Assembly: GCF_014655595.1 (NCBI RefSeq) | Contig: NZ_BNBL01000001.1 | Coordinates: 186,001 to 250,000, forward strand | Direction of reading: 5' to 3' | Source of the DNA: Streptomyces griseocarneus | Lineage (GTDB): Bacteria; Actinomycetota; Actinomycetes; Streptomycetales; Streptomycetaceae | Length of the DNA stretch: 64,000 nt | In this document: positions 35,322-44,521 of the stretch, in pieces | Numbering within the stretch: position 1 is the first letter of the stretch | Layout: every line of letters begins with the position of its first letter | The notes under the pieces: generated by a model | What the model was told of the DNA's origin: nothing | The model's input: the letters and a program-made list of their open reading frames with translations, nothing else | Databases searched by the model: none | Program-made: the position numbers and the translations under genes

Positions 35322-35528
35322 TCAGTCCGTGCCGGCGCCGCCCTGGGCCGGAGGCCGCTCGGCGGGCTGCTGGCCCGACGACTGAAGGTCGGCGTCGAGC
35401 TGTGTCAGATCGGCGTTGAGCGCCGCCATCAGCTCCTCCATCTGCTGCAGCAGGCCCTTGGGTGCGCCCTGCTGCGGGGAAGCGGCCTGGCCGGGCACTG
35501 CCTCTTCGGGCGCGGCTTCCTGAGTCAT
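35322..35528 (-). CDS. small hypothetical protein with a central amphipathic helix
   Basis: 68-residue protein. Residues about 25-48 (LLQQMEELMAALNADLTQLDADL) form a likely amphipathic helix or short coiled coil; both ends are Pro/Gln/Ala-rich and disordered. GAGGAGG sits 5 bases before the ATG, which is the best argument that it is translated. No function is recognised. Confidence 0.6.
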   Translation of the reverse strand: MTQEAAPEEAVPGQAASPQQGAPKGLLQQMEELMAALNADLTQLDADLQSSGQQPAERPPAQGGAGTD

Positions 35529-35811
35529 GGTGGCCTCCTCGGCCCTCGCCCTCCCGGTGCGGGCGGGCGGCTATGCGATCGTCGCCTCCGGCCTCGAACA
35601 CCGGTGCGCGGGCCGGGCGGTCCGGCTCCGCCCGAGCCAACGATCACCGGGCGCGCCGGACACTGGCATCTACTCCGCCGCCCCGGCCGGGCGGGGGAAT
35701 TTCACCCGGCCGGAGTGAGTCGGCAGGCCCGGACCACAGCGGGTTGACGCGTGTTCGACAGTGCAGGATGGAGGCGGTCAGCAGGCCGGAGACCGAAAGA
35801 GGAGCCCCGCG

Positions 35812-36714
35812 ATGTCCGCCCCCACCGTTCCCCTCGCCACCGCGCTCGCCCGCGGCCCGCTCGTCCTGGACGGCGGGCTGTCCAACCAACTCGCCGCTCA
35901 GGGCTGTGACCTGTCCGACGACCTGTGGTCGGCCCGCCTGCTCGCCGACGCCCCCGAGCAGATCGAGGCCGCCCACGCCGCCTACGTCCGCGCCGGCGCC
36001 CAGGTCCTCATCACCGGCAGCTACCAGGCCACGTTCGAGGGCTTCGCCCGCCGCGGCCTGAGCCCGGAGGAGACCGCCGCGCTGCTTCGCCGCAGCGTGG
36101 AACTGGCGCGCGGCGCCGCGGCGCGGGGGGAGCACGAGGTGTGGGTCGCCGCATCCGTCGGGCCGTACGGCGCGATGCTCGCGGACGGCAGCGAGTACCG
36201 CGGCCGCTACGGCCTGAGCGTGGCCGAGCTGGAGCGCTTCCACCGCCCCCGCATCGAGGCGCTGGCCGCGGCGGCCCCCGACGTGCTCGCCCTGGAGACG
36301 GTGCCCGACATCGACGAGGCCCGCGCCCTGCTCGCGGCGGTGCGCGACTGCGGGCTGCCGGTGTGGCTCTCCTACAGCGCCGCCGCCGGCCGCACCCGGG
36401 CGGGTCAGCCCCTGACCGACGCCTTCGCTCTGGCGGCCGGCGACGACCAGGTCGTCGCCGTCGGCGTCAACTGCTGCGAACCGGACGACGCCGACCACGC
36501 CGTGCGCCTGGCGGCGCGCGTCAGCGGCAAACCGGTCGTGGTCTACCCCAACAGCGGAGAGACCTGGCACGCCCCCACCCGCACCTGGCAGGGCGCGCCC
36601 ACCTTCACCCCCTCCCGCGCCGCCACCTGGCAGACCGAGGGCGCCCGCCTCATCGGCGGCTGCTGCCGCGTCGGCCCGGAGCGGATCGCGGAGCTGGTGG
36701 AGGTGGTGCGTTAG
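35812..36714 (+). CDS. mmuM: homocysteine S-methyltransferase
   Basis: Zn-dependent methyltransferase of 300 residues that makes methionine from homocysteine, usually with S-methylmethionine or SAM as donor. The start LVLDGGLSNQLAAQG and the Zn ligands in GVNCCEPDD (Cys) and GGCCRVGPE (two Cys) are those of MmuM/BHMT-type TIM barrels. ATG 35812 follows GAGGAG. The stop overlaps the convergent membrane protein gene by four bases. The 283-base region before it (35529-35811) shows no other gene or clear motif. Confidence 0.9.
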   Translation: MSAPTVPLATALARGPLVLDGGLSNQLAAQGCDLSDDLWSARLLADAPEQIEAAHAAYVRAGAQVLITGSYQATFEGFARRGLSPEETAALLRRSVELARGAAARGEHEVWVAASVGPYGAMLADGSEYRGRYGLSVAELERFHRPRIEALAAAAPDVLALETVPDIDEARALLAAVRDCGLPVWLSYSAAAGRTRAGQPLTDAFALAAGDDQVVAVGVNCCEPDDADHAVRLAARVSGKPVVVYPNSGETWHAPTRTWQGAPTFTPSRAATWQTEGARLIGGCCRVGPERIAELVEVVR

Positions 36715-37565
36715 CCCGCCCGCCAGCGGTTCCGCCCGTCGGACCCCGGACCGCAGACCATGGAGGTGCCCTTCGCGGTGACGCCGGTGGCGCCCTGGGG
36801 CGCGCAGAACGAGCCGGGGCGGACGACCCCGGCGCCACCTCCTCCGGAGGACGCGGCTCCGTCGCCCGAGTCGCTGTCGCGCGTCGAGCCGTCGCCGCTC
36901 GACCCGTTGTCCGGGTCCGGGCCGGGGCTGGACTCGTGAGCGGGGCTGGGCTCGCGGGTGGGCTCGTGGGTGGGCTCGGGATGGAGCGAGGTGTTCATGC
37001 GCGTGGGGCACGTCGTTCCCGGCGCGGTCAGGTGAAGTCTCGGTGCGGCGTGCGCCGGCGCGAGCGGGACCCCTGCGGCCGGGCCCTGGAAGCAGACGGT
37101 CCAGCTGCTGGGGTCTCGCGGCAGCTCGACGTCCGTGTAAGCGCTGTAGGCCTCGACGTTTCCCTGGATCAGCTTCCGGATGCTCGTCGACGCCTCGCCG
37201 TAGGTCCTGCGCACCACGTCCGGCATCTTCGGATCGGTGGTCGGCGAGGGGGAGGAGGAGGGAGACGCCTGGGTGCTGGACGGCGTCGGAGACGCCGGTT
37301 GCGCCGCCGGCTTCGGTTGCGCCTTGTTGTCGTTTTTCGCGTCCGGCGGACCGGACGTAAGGATCAACAGGAACCAGAGAGCGGCGATGACACTGACAAT
37401 GATCTTTTTGCGAGTCGTCCAACGTCCCAGCCAGGCGAGCGGAATGCCGGCCGGTGGAAAGAGCACTAACAGGGCGATGGCCAGAGCCGGGTGCTGCCAC
37501 CAGCGCCTGGGCCGTGCGGGCACGGGCGCGTAGGGATGCGGAGGGTTGTACGGCGCGGCGGGCAT
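36711..37565 (-). CDS. membrane-anchored protein with PASTA-like segment and C-terminal Cys motif
   Basis: 284-residue protein. A Pro-rich N-terminus precedes two hydrophobic segments (about residues 27-50 and 55-74), then a Pro/Ser-rich linker, a PASTA-like MPDVVRRTYGEA...SSWTVCFQGPAAG stretch, a second acidic Ser/Gly linker, and a C-terminal FCAPQGATGVTAKGTSMVCGPGSDGRNRWR motif seen at the ends of other actinobacterial surface proteins. ATG 37565 follows GGAG. It probably sits in the membrane with the C-terminus outside; the function is unknown. Confidence 0.65.
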   Translation of the reverse strand: MPAAPYNPPHPYAPVPARPRRWWQHPALAIALLVLFPPAGIPLAWLGRWTTRKKIIVSVIAALWFLLILTSGPPDAKNDNKAQPKPAAQPASPTPSSTQASPSSSPSPTTDPKMPDVVRRTYGEASTSIRKLIQGNVEAYSAYTDVELPRDPSSWTVCFQGPAAGVPLAPAHAAPRLHLTAPGTTCPTRMNTSLHPEPTHEPTREPSPAHESSPGPDPDNGSSGDGSTRDSDSGDGAASSGGGGAGVVRPGSFCAPQGATGVTAKGTSMVCGPGSDGRNRWRAG

Positions 37566-37742
37566 GCGGGGCTCCGGCAGGGAGGGGAGGGGCTGGGGCG
37601 CAGCACTGTAGCCCGGCGGAGGGGAGCCGATCCGCCGATTGCGGAATTGTTTTCCGCAGGGCCGGCCGGCCAATTCCCCGAAGGCGGCCCGACCCTGGAA
37701 ATCCGGTCGTCCCGCCGGGCCGACCAGGACATAATCGGGCAT

Positions 37743-39260
37743 GTGTTCCTGACGATCAGTACCTCCGGCGCCGCCGGGCGCCCCGCGACCGACCTCGGCT
37801 TTCTGCTGCACAAACACCCCGACAAGGCGCAGCGGTTCTCCACCTCTCACGGCACCGCCCACGTGCTCTACCCGGAGGCGGGCGAGGAGCGGTGCACGGC
37901 GGCGTTGCTGCTCGAGGTCGATCCCGTGGCGCTGGTGCGGAAGGGGAAGGAAAGGGGGCGGGGCGGTGCGCCGGACTCGGCGTTGGCGCAGTACGTCAAC
38001 GACCGGCCGTACGCAGCATCCTCGCTGCTGGCCGTGGCGATCGGCAGCGTCTTCTCCAGTGCCGTCAAGGGGCAGTGCACGGCCCGCCCGGAGCTGCCAG
38101 GGCAGGTGTGGCCGCTGCGGATCGAGGTGCCGGTGCTGCCGGCGCGTGGCGGGGCCGGGCTGGTGGAGCGGCTGTTCGCGCCGCTGGGCTGGAAGGTGAC
38201 GGCGCGGCCGGTGGCGCTGGACGAGCGGTTCCCCGAGTGGGGCGACTCGCGGTACGTGTCGCTGGTGCTGGAGGGCGAGCTGCGGCTCGCGGACGCGCTG
38301 CGGCATCTGTACGTCCTGCTGCCGGTGCTCGACGACGCCAAGCACTACTGGATCTCGTCCGACGAGGTCGACAAGCTGCTGCGCGCCGGCGAGGGCTGGC
38401 TCGAGGGCCACCCCGAGCAGCGCCTGATCACCAACCGCTACCTGGGCCGCCGCTGGAGCCTGACCCGCGACGCGCTCGACCGGCTCGCCCTCGCCCGTCT
38501 CGCCGAGTCCGACGACACCGAGCCCGAGGAGCTCGACAACGCCGTCGACGAGGCGGAGGACACCGCGGAGCGGCCCGTGCCGCTGGCCGTGCAGCGGCGC
38601 CAGGCAATCCTCGGCGTGCTGCGCCGGTCCGGGGCGGCGCGCGTGCTCGACCTGGGCTGCGGCCAGGGGCAGCTCGTGGGCGAGCTGCTCAAGGACGCGC
38701 GCTTCACCGAGGTCGTCGGCGTCGATGTGTCCGTACGCGCCCTCAAGGAGGCCTCCCGGCGGCTGCGCCTGGAGCGGATGACCGAGCGGCAGGCCGCCCG
38801 CGTGGCCCTGCTGCAGGGCTCCCTCGCCTACACCGACCGCCGGCTCACCGGGTACGACGCGGCCGTGCTCAGCGAGGTCATCGAGCATCTGGACCTGCCG
38901 CGGCTGCCCGCCCTGGAGTACGCGGTGTTCGGCGCCGCGCGCCCCGGGACGGTCGTGGTGACCACCCCCAACGTCGAGTACAACGTGCGCTGGGAGACCC
39001 TGCCCGCCGGGCACGTCCGCCACGGCGACCACCGCTTCGAGTGGACCCGCGAGGAGTTCCGCGCCTGGGCGGTGGAGGTCGCCGAACGGCACGCCTACGA
39101 CGTGGACTTCGCGCCGGTGGGCCCCGAGGACCCCGAGGTGGGCCCGCCGACCCAGATGGCCGTCTTCCGCAAGCACGACACCACAACCAAGCACGACACG
39201 ACCGGCAAGCACGACACCACCCGCACCACCGAGACCACGAAGGAGGCGAAGGCCGCATGA
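37743..39260 (+). CDS. hen1: 3'-terminal RNA ribose 2'-O-methyltransferase Hen1
   Basis: Bacterial Hen1 of 505 residues. The N-terminal half (about 1-260) is the conserved module that activates the Pnkp ligase; the C-terminal half is a SAM methyltransferase with VLDLGCGQGQLVGELL and the metal-binding SEVIEHLDL and HGDHRFEW motifs typical of Hen1. It 2'-O-methylates the 3' end at a broken RNA before sealing, so that the repaired site resists the same ribotoxin. GTG 37743 gives MFLTISTSG, the family start. The last 20 or so residues are KHDTT repeats from an aagcacgacac tandem repeat. ATGA overlap with pnkp. Confidence 0.93.
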   Translation: MFLTISTSGAAGRPATDLGFLLHKHPDKAQRFSTSHGTAHVLYPEAGEERCTAALLLEVDPVALVRKGKERGRGGAPDSALAQYVNDRPYAASSLLAVAIGSVFSSAVKGQCTARPELPGQVWPLRIEVPVLPARGGAGLVERLFAPLGWKVTARPVALDERFPEWGDSRYVSLVLEGELRLADALRHLYVLLPVLDDAKHYWISSDEVDKLLRAGEGWLEGHPEQRLITNRYLGRRWSLTRDALDRLALARLAESDDTEPEELDNAVDEAEDTAERPVPLAVQRRQAILGVLRRSGAARVLDLGCGQGQLVGELLKDARFTEVVGVDVSVRALKEASRRLRLERMTERQAARVALLQGSLAYTDRRLTGYDAAVLSEVIEHLDLPRLPALEYAVFGAARPGTVVVTTPNVEYNVRWETLPAGHVRHGDHRFEWTREEFRAWAVEVAERHAYDVDFAPVGPEDPEVGPPTQMAVFRKHDTTTKHDTTGKHDTTRTTETTKEAKAA

Positions 39261-41914
39261 CCGGCACCGGCACCACCCCCGGCACCCGTACGCCCCTCGC
39301 CGTGCCCGACCTGTCCCTCGTGGTCCTCGTCGGCGCCACCGGCTCCGGCAAGTCCACGTTCGCCGCCCGGCACTTCAAGCCCACCGAGACCATCTCGTCC
39401 GACTTCTGCCGGGGCCTGGTCAGCGACGACGAGAACGACCAGAGCGCCAGCAAGGACGCCTTCGAGCTCCTGCACTACATCGCCGGCAAGCGCCTGGCCG
39501 CCGGCCGGCTGACGGTCGTCGACGCCACCAACGTCCAGCCCGAGGCCCGCAAGCAGCTCGTGGCGCTGGCGCGCGAGCACGACGTGCTGCCCGTCGCCAT
39601 CGTCCTGGACATGCCCGAGGAGGTCTGCGCCGAGCGCAACGCCGCCCGCCCCGACCGGGCCGGCCTCGCCCTCCGCGTCATCCAGCGCCACCGCCGCGAG
39701 CTGCGTCGTTCCCTCAAGCACCTGGAGCGGGAGGGCTTCCGCACGGTGCACGTCCTGCGGGGCGCCGCCGAGGCGGACGCGGCGGAGATCGTGCGCGAGC
39801 GCCGGTACAACGACCTGCGCCACCTCACGGGCCCCTTCGACATCATCGGTGACATCCACGGCTGCCGCTCGGAGCTGGAGAGCCTGCTCACCGCGCTCGG
39901 CTACGCCCTCGTCCGTGACGAGGCCGGCCGGCCCGTCGACGCCGCGCACCCCGAGGGCCGCACGGTCGTCTTCGTCGGCGACCTCGTCGACCGCGGCCCC
40001 GACAGCCCCGGCGTGCTGCGCCTGGCCATGGGCATGGTCGCCGCCGGGCACGCCCTGTGCGTCCCCGGCAACCACGAGAACAAGCTCGGCCGCCACCTGA
40101 GCGGCCGCCAGGTCAACGTCGCGCACGGCCTCGCGGAGACGCTCGAACAGCTGGAGCGGGAGGAACCGGAGTTCCGGGAGAAGGCGCGGACGTTCATCGA
40201 CTCGCTCGTCAGCCACTACGTCCTCGACGGCGGCCGGCTCGTCGTCTGCCACGCCGGCCTGCCCGAGAAGTACCACGGCCGCACCTCCGGCCGCGTCCGC
40301 GCGCACGCCCTCTACGGCGACACCACGGGGGAGACCGACGAGTTCGGCCTGCCCGTGCGCTACCCGTGGGCTGAGGACTACCGCGGCCGTGCCGCCGTCG
40401 TCTACGGCCACACCCCGGCCCCGGCTGCGACGTGGCTGAACAACACCATCTGCCTGGACACCGGCGCCGTCTTCGGCGGCAAGCTGACCGCGCTGCGCTG
40501 GCCCGAGCGCGAGCTGGTGGACGTACCGGCCGAGGAGGTCTGGTACGAGCCCGTCCGCCCGCTGGCCTCCGAGGCGCCCGGCGGCGCCGACGGCCGTCCG
40601 CTCGACCTGGGCGACGTCACCGGCCGCCGGGTCGTGGAGACCCGGCACCTGGGCCGGGTGGCGGTCAAGGAGGAGAACGCCGCCGCGGCCCTGGAAGTCA
40701 TGAGCCGCTTCGCCGTCGACCCCCAGCAGCTCCTCTACCTCCCGCCGACCATGGCCCCGTGCGCCACCTCCAAGGAGGAGGGCTATCTGGAGCACCCGGC
40801 CGAGGCCTTCGCGGGCTACCGGGCGGACGGCGTGCGCCGGGTGATCTGCGAGGAGAAGCACATGGGCTCCCGCGCGGCGGTCCTCGTCTGCCGGGACGCG
40901 GACGTCGCCCGCGAGCGTTTCGCGGTGGCCGGCGGCGTGCCCGGCGCGGTGTACACCCGCACGGGACGGCCGTTCTTCGACGACGCCGCCCTGGCCGCGC
41001 GGATACTCGAGCGGCTGGGCCGTGCCGTGGGGGAGGCCGGGCTGTGGGAGGAGCTCGGCACGGACTGGCTGCTGCTGGACGCCGAGCTGATGCCCTGGTC
41101 GCTGAAGGCGGCCGGCCTGCTGCGCCACCAGTACGCGGCCGTGGGCGCCGCCTCCCGTACGGTCTTCCCGGCCGCCCTCGCGGCGCTGGAGTCGGCGGCG
41201 GAGCGCGGCGTGGACGTGGCCGGCCTGCTGGGCCGCCAGCGCGAGCGCGCCGAGGACGCCGAGGCCTTCACCGAGGCGTACGGGCGGTACTGCTGGCCGG
41301 TCGGGGGAGAGGGCGCCGACGCGGCGGCCGGCATCCGGATGGCTCCGTTCCAGCTCCTGGCCGTCCAGGGCCGCAGCCTCGCCGCGCTCCCGCACGACGA
41401 GCAGCTGGCCCTGATCGACCGCCTCGTCGCCGCGGACGGCGGCGGCGAGGAAGGCGGGGAAGGCGCAGAAGGCGAGGTAGACGGGGTAGGCGGCACGCGG
41501 GGCCTGCTCGCTCCCACCCGCCGTCTGGTCGTCGACACCGAGGACGAGGCCTCCGTCGCCGAGGGCACCCGGTGGTGGCTGGAGCTGACCGCCGCCGGCG
41601 GCGAGGGCATGGTCGTCAAGCCGCTCCAGGCCTACGCCCGCCGCCCCGACGGGCGGCTCGTCCAGCCGGGCGTCAAGTGCCGCGGCCGGGAGTACCTGCG
41701 CATCATCTACGGCCCGGAGTACACCCGCCCGGACAACCTCGCCCGGCTGCGCGTACGCCACCTCGGCCACAAGCGCTCGCTCGCCCTGCGGGAGTACGCC
41801 CTCGGCCTGGAGGCGCTGGACCGGCTGGCGGAGGGCGAGCCGCTGTGGCGCGTCCACGAGGCCGTCTTCGCGGTGCTCGCGCTGGAGTCCGAGCCGGTCG
41901 ACCCGCGCCTGTAG
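39257..41914 (+). CDS. pnkp: polynucleotide kinase-phosphatase-ligase Pnkp
   Basis: Three-domain RNA end-healing and sealing enzyme of 885 residues. Kinase: Walker A GATGSGKST at 26-34. Calcineurin-like phosphatase: GDIHGC at 198-203, GDLVDRGPDS, GNHE, and CHAG/GHTP. Ligase: nucleotidyl lysine K534 in EEKHMGSRA, EGMVVKP, and KCRGREYLRIIYGPEY. A Gly/Glu-rich insert of about 20 residues lies inside the ligase domain (about 41436-41500). The start overlaps the hen1 stop (ATGA), so the heterotetramer partners are co-translated. The pair repairs tRNAs cleaved by ribotoxins such as colicin-type nucleases. Confidence 0.95.
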   Translation: MTGTGTTPGTRTPLAVPDLSLVVLVGATGSGKSTFAARHFKPTETISSDFCRGLVSDDENDQSASKDAFELLHYIAGKRLAAGRLTVVDATNVQPEARKQLVALAREHDVLPVAIVLDMPEEVCAERNAARPDRAGLALRVIQRHRRELRRSLKHLEREGFRTVHVLRGAAEADAAEIVRERRYNDLRHLTGPFDIIGDIHGCRSELESLLTALGYALVRDEAGRPVDAAHPEGRTVVFVGDLVDRGPDSPGVLRLAMGMVAAGHALCVPGNHENKLGRHLSGRQVNVAHGLAETLEQLEREEPEFREKARTFIDSLVSHYVLDGGRLVVCHAGLPEKYHGRTSGRVRAHALYGDTTGETDEFGLPVRYPWAEDYRGRAAVVYGHTPAPAATWLNNTICLDTGAVFGGKLTALRWPERELVDVPAEEVWYEPVRPLASEAPGGADGRPLDLGDVTGRRVVETRHLGRVAVKEENAAAALEVMSRFAVDPQQLLYLPPTMAPCATSKEEGYLEHPAEAFAGYRADGVRRVICEEKHMGSRAAVLVCRDADVARERFAVAGGVPGAVYTRTGRPFFDDAALAARILERLGRAVGEAGLWEELGTDWLLLDAELMPWSLKAAGLLRHQYAAVGAASRTVFPAALAALESAAERGVDVAGLLGRQRERAEDAEAFTEAYGRYCWPVGGEGADAAAGIRMAPFQLLAVQGRSLAALPHDEQLALIDRLVAADGGGEEGGEGAEGEVDGVGGTRGLLAPTRRLVVDTEDEASVAEGTRWWLELTAAGGEGMVVKPLQAYARRPDGRLVQPGVKCRGREYLRIIYGPEYTRPDNLARLRVRHLGHKRSLALREYALGLEALDRLAEGEPLWRVHEAVFAVLALESEPVDPRL

Positions 41915-42019
41915 CGCGGGCCCCGGCAGGGCCGGGCGGCTCCGGCCGCCCGGCCCGGTCGGGGCACTCCGTGCCCCGCGTGCCGAGTGATCACGGCCGG
42001 TTCAGGTGAGGATGGGGGG

Positions 42020-43252
42020 ATGGGATTCCATGTCGATTCCGAGGCCGGGCGGCTCCGCCGCGTCATCCTGCACCGCCCCGACCTGGAGCTGAAGCGGCTC
42101 ACGCCGTCGAACAAGAACGCTCTGCTCTTCGACGACGTCCTGTGGGTGCGCCGCGCCCGGGCCGAGCACGACGGCTTCGCCGACGTGCTGCGCGAGCGCG
42201 GCGTGGAGGTGCACCTCTTCCAGGACCTGCTGGAGGAGAGCCTGCGGGTGCCGGCCGCGCGGGCGATGGTGCTGGACCGGGTCTTCGACGAGAAGGAGTA
42301 CGGTCCGCTGGCCACCGACCACCTGCGGGCGGCGTTCGAGGCGATGCCGGTGCCGGAGGTGGCGTCGCTGCTGGTCGGGGGGATGACCAAGCGCGAGTTC
42401 CTGGCCGGCCACCCGGAGCCGGTCTCCGTGCGCTTCCACGTGATGGACCTCGACGACTTCCTGATCAATCCGCTGCCGAACCACCTCTTCACCCGGGACA
42501 CCTCCGCCTGGATCTACGACGGGGTGAGCATCAACGCGATGCGCTGGCCCGCCCGTTGGCACGAGACGGTGCACTACGAGGCGCTCTACCGCCACCACCC
42601 CATGTTCGCGGGGGGCGGCTTCCACATCTGGTGCGACGGGCAGGCGGCCTACCCCTCGACGATCGAGGGCGGCGACGTGCTCGTCATCGGCCAGGGCGCC
42701 GTGCTGATCGGGATGAGCGAGCGCACCACCCCGCAGGCCGTGGAGATGCTGGCCCGGGGGCTGTTCGCGGCCGGCTCGGCCCGCACGATCGTGGCGCTGG
42801 ACATGCCCAAGGGGCGGGCGTTCATGCACCTGGACACCGTGATGACGATGGTGGACGGCGACACGTTCACCCAGTACGCGGGCCTGGGCACGCTCCGCTC
42901 GTACACCATCGAGCCCGGCGTCGGCGAGCGCGACCTGAAGGTCACCGACCACCCGCCGGAGCACATGCACCGCGCCATCGCCGCCGCGCTGGGCCTGGAC
43001 TCCATCCGGGTGCTGACCGCCCGGCAGGACGTGCACGCGGCCGAGCGCGAGCAGTGGGACGACGGCTGCAACGTCCTGGCCATAGAGCCGGGCGTGGTGG
43101 TCGCCTACGAGCGGAACGCGACGACGAATACTTTCCTCCGTAAGCACGGAATCGAGGTCATCACCATTCCGGGCAGTGAGCTGGGGCGCGGCAGGGGTGG
43201 GCCGCGCTGCATGAGCTGCCCGGTCGAGCGGGATCCGGTACCGGGTGCTTAG
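42020..43252 (+). CDS. arcA: arginine deiminase
   Basis: Converts L-arginine to citrulline and ammonia; 410 residues. Guanidine-modifying-enzyme motifs are present: [19 protein letters not shown], the EGGD substrate loop, [12 protein letters not shown], and the catalytic Cys in GGPRCMSCP near the C-terminus. ATG 42020 follows GAGGA; an upstream frame to 41987 has no homology. The next gene encodes ornithine carbamoyltransferase 84 bases on, giving two steps of the arginine deiminase route; carbamate kinase is not here. Confidence 0.93.
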   Translation: MGFHVDSEAGRLRRVILHRPDLELKRLTPSNKNALLFDDVLWVRRARAEHDGFADVLRERGVEVHLFQDLLEESLRVPAARAMVLDRVFDEKEYGPLATDHLRAAFEAMPVPEVASLLVGGMTKREFLAGHPEPVSVRFHVMDLDDFLINPLPNHLFTRDTSAWIYDGVSINAMRWPARWHETVHYEALYRHHPMFAGGGFHIWCDGQAAYPSTIEGGDVLVIGQGAVLIGMSERTTPQAVEMLARGLFAAGSARTIVALDMPKGRAFMHLDTVMTMVDGDTFTQYAGLGTLRSYTIEPGVGERDLKVTDHPPEHMHRAIAAALGLDSIRVLTARQDVHAAEREQWDDGCNVLAIEPGVVVAYERNATTNTFLRKHGIEVITIPGSELGRGRGGPRCMSCPVERDPVPGA

Positions 43253-43268
43253 CCGGAAGAACGCATCT

Positions 43269-43295
43269 GCATAATGATGCTGACTGATGTATACA
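43269..43295 (+). promoter_or_regulatory. AT-rich palindromic element upstream of argF
   Basis: GCATAATGATGC (43269-43280, GCAT/ATGC arms) and GTATAC (43289-43294) lie in an AT-rich stretch unlike its surroundings. The position and composition suit an ArgR/AhrC ARG box or the argF promoter; I cannot confirm either. Confidence 0.4.
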
Positions 43296-43336
43296 GTTCC
43301 ATTTACCGTGCAGTGCTGACGACGTAGGAGCCACCC

Positions 43337-44350
43337 ATGGCGACGGACCTCAAGGGCCGCCACTTCCTCAAGGAGACGGATCTCACCGCCGAGGAGTTCC
43401 GCGGTCTGGTCGAACTGGCCGCGGAGCTGAAGGCCGCCAAGCGCGCGGGCGCCGAGGAGCCTCGCCTGAAGGGGCGCAACATCGCCCTCGTCTTCGAGAA
43501 GACCTCCACCCGCACCCGCTGCGCCTTCGAGGTCGCCGCCGCCGACCAGGGCGCCCGTACGACCTATCTCGACCCCGCCGGTTCGCAGATCGGCCACAAG
43601 GAGTCGGTCCGGGACACCGCCCGGGTGCTCGGCCGGATGTTCGACGCGATTCAGTACCGGGGCCATGGCCAGCACATCGTCGAGGACCTCGCCGCCTACG
43701 CCGACGTCCCCGTCTACAACGGCCTGACCGACGAATGGCACCCCACCCAGATGCTCGCCGACGTGCTCACCATGACCGAGCACACGGCCAAGCCGCTGGA
43801 GCACGTGGCGTACGCCTACCTCGGCGACGCCCGTTACAACATGGGCAACTCCTACCTCGTGACCGGCGCCCTGCTCGGCATGGACGTCCGCATCGTCGCC
43901 CCGGAGGCGCTCTGGCCGGCCCCCGAGGTCATCGCCCGCGCGCGGCAGCTCGCCGAGACCAGCGGCGCCCGGATCACCCTCACGCACGACGTCGCCGAGG
44001 GCGTGCGCGGCGCCGACTTCATCGCCACCGACGTCTGGGTGTCGATGGGGGAGCCCAAGGAGGTCTGGGACGCCCGCATCGCCCTGCTCGCCCCCTACGC
44101 CGTGACCATGGACGTGCTGCGCGCGACCGGCAACCCGGCCGTGAAGTTCCTGCACTGCCTGCCGGCCTTCCACGACCTCGACACCACGATCGGCCGGGAG
44201 ATCTACGAGCGCCACGGCCTGACCTCGCTGGAGGTCACCGACGAGGTCTTCGAGTCGGTGCACTCCGTGGTCTTCGACGAGGCGGAGAACAGGCTGCACA
44301 CCATCAAGGCCGTGCTGGTGGCGACCCTGGCGGAGTGGGGACGGCAGTAG
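43337..44350 (+). CDS. argF: ornithine carbamoyltransferase
   Basis: Transfers the carbamoyl group between carbamoyl phosphate and ornithine/citrulline; 337 residues. The carbamoyl-phosphate motif STRTR is in [22 protein letters not shown] carries the Gln/His contacts, and HCLPAFHD is the ornithine-site Cys loop. Next to arcA it probably works in the catabolic direction (citrulline phosphorolysis, then arcB would be apt), but sequence alone does not separate anabolic from catabolic forms. A strong intrinsic terminator follows. Confidence 0.93.
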   Translation: MATDLKGRHFLKETDLTAEEFRGLVELAAELKAAKRAGAEEPRLKGRNIALVFEKTSTRTRCAFEVAAADQGARTTYLDPAGSQIGHKESVRDTARVLGRMFDAIQYRGHGQHIVEDLAAYADVPVYNGLTDEWHPTQMLADVLTMTEHTAKPLEHVAYAYLGDARYNMGNSYLVTGALLGMDVRIVAPEALWPAPEVIARARQLAETSGARITLTHDVAEGVRGADFIATDVWVSMGEPKEVWDARIALLAPYAVTMDVLRATGNPAVKFLHCLPAFHDLDTTIGREIYERHGLTSLEVTDEVFESVHSVVFDEAENRLHTIKAVLVATLAEWGRQ

Positions 44351-44376
44351 CCGCACCCGCGGCGGACACCGCCCCA

Positions 44377-44410
44377 GGGGCGGCGGGCTTCGTGCCCGCC
44401 GCCCCTTTTT
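44377..44410 (+). terminator. intrinsic terminator after argF
   Basis: GGGGCGGCGGGC (44377-44388), loop TTCGT, GCCCGCCGCCCC (44394-44405), then TTTTT: a perfect 12-bp stem with a U-tract, rare in such GC-rich DNA. Confidence 0.95.
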
Positions 44411-44446
44411 CGCACGGTCCTCCCTGCCCCGGCGTATCGCGCACTC

Positions 44447-44475
44447 GTGACGACAGTCACGGGACGGTGATAACT
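44447..44475 (+). promoter_or_regulatory. promoter/operator of the enoyl-CoA hydratase operon (copy 1)
   Basis: GTGAC-GACA-GTCAC (44447-44460) is a perfect 5-4-5 inverted repeat, followed after 8 bases by GATAACT (44469-44475). GTGACG as -35 and GATAAC as -10 would have a 16-base spacer, so the palindrome would overlap the -35. The same arrangement recurs at 50189-50217. Confidence 0.7.
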
Positions 44476-44521
44476 TCACGAGGCAGGCACCAGCCCCTCC
44501 GGCTGAAGGAGGCCGTGCTCC

